DNA from: Acidobacteriota bacterium
GTDB taxonomy: Bacteria; Acidobacteriota; Blastocatellia; Pyrinomonadales; Pyrinomonadaceae
DNA length: 55,393 bases
Assembly: GCA_003223935.1 (NCBI GenBank)
Contig: QHXQ01000068.1
Span: 1 to 55,393, forward strand
Direction of reading: 5' to 3'
The notes beneath the pieces were generated by a model. That model worked only from the letters and a program-made list of their open reading frames with translations. It had not been told where the DNA came from and ran no database searches. Below are positions 55,310 through 55,393 of this stretch, one piece after another; position 1 is the first letter of the stretch, and each line of letters opens with the position of its first letter. Position numbers and translations under genes: made by a program.

Positions 55310-55315
55310 GGTGAC

Positions 55316-55393
55316 TCATCGCTTGGGCCACCAGTGATAGTTCGTTAAGGCTGAGATTTGTTCAGCACTGATTTTTTGACAACGTGAACAAAC
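55316..55393 (-). CDS. Possible C-terminus of a transposase, partial
   Basis: On the minus strand a frame is open from the window edge to a TGA at 55316-55318 and reads VCSRCQKISAEQISALTN, then YHWWPKR. It is 25 residues long. The AT-richer DNA, the abrupt end of the kinase gene next to it, and the Trp/Lys/Arg C-terminus fit the end of an insertion-sequence transposase, but no motif can be checked in so short a piece. Confidence 0.25.
   Translation of the reverse strand, partial: VCSRCQKISAEQISALTNYHWWPKR

Overview
The window looks like chromosomal DNA of an Acidobacteriota bacterium, probably class Blastocatellia. This is inferred from gene families, not from a marker gene, as no rRNA or tRNA was seen. 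The pointers are a secreted 'IPFDFQIG..TLPAGxY' protein, an acidobacterial-type ECF sigma factor followed by a Ser/Thr kinase, DUF3857 proteins, a carboxypeptidase-regulatory-domain M1 peptidase, two bactofilins, and high G+C with long antisense shadow frames.

Layout. 1-3000: two DUF3857/transglutaminase-like secreted proteins, one frameshifted and cut by the window edge, the other apparently missing its N-terminus. 3-8 kb: class I aldolase, an ECF sigma/anti-sigma pair, an MBL hydrolase and an AmrS-type radical SAM enzyme. 8-12.7 kb: bactofilin, two NTF2-like lipoproteins and a NagZ-like GH3. 12.7-20.2 kb: queG, a DUF885 peptidase, a MerR regulator with a textbook operator, and a hyuA-hyuB pair. 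20.3-26.7 kb: a probable selenocysteine peroxiredoxin, nadE, a four-helix-bundle gene enclosed by inverted heptamer repeats, and a solitary type IIG restriction-modification enzyme. 26.8-36.2 kb: secreted and propeller proteins, ttcA, dienelactone hydrolase, M1 peptidase, a second bactofilin and a TM2-like protein. 36.3-46.4 kb: a 21-bp satellite, an HExxH-TPR protein, a Ycf48-like propeller, RNase H, SbcC-like ATPase, an MFS remnant and a TPR protein. 46.4-55.4 kb: lepA, DUF2314, ROK kinase, UspA, DedA, GHMP kinase, the secreted acidobacterial protein, ECF sigma, and a Ser/Thr kinase cut short next to AT-richer DNA that may be an insertion sequence.

Most genes are housekeeping or envelope functions with little operon structure. 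Tight couplings are sigma/anti-sigma (1-bp overlap), hyuA/hyuB (4 bp), queG/DUF885 (14 bp) and sbcC/RNase H (4 bp).

The most unusual content is a dispersed family of hairpins whose arms are tandem heptamers. About fourteen sites are seen. The heptamer differs from site to site, yet the two arms of each hairpin match each other. Most sites touch a 3' end of a gene; several supply the stop codon, one lies in frame inside hyuB, and one contains a four-helix-bundle (S23/bAvd-like) gene in its loop. I propose these as a mobile or expanding element family whose gene-bearing member may be the active form. The second strong point is a peroxiredoxin whose catalytic position is an in-frame TGA followed by a bacterial SECIS-like stem-loop.
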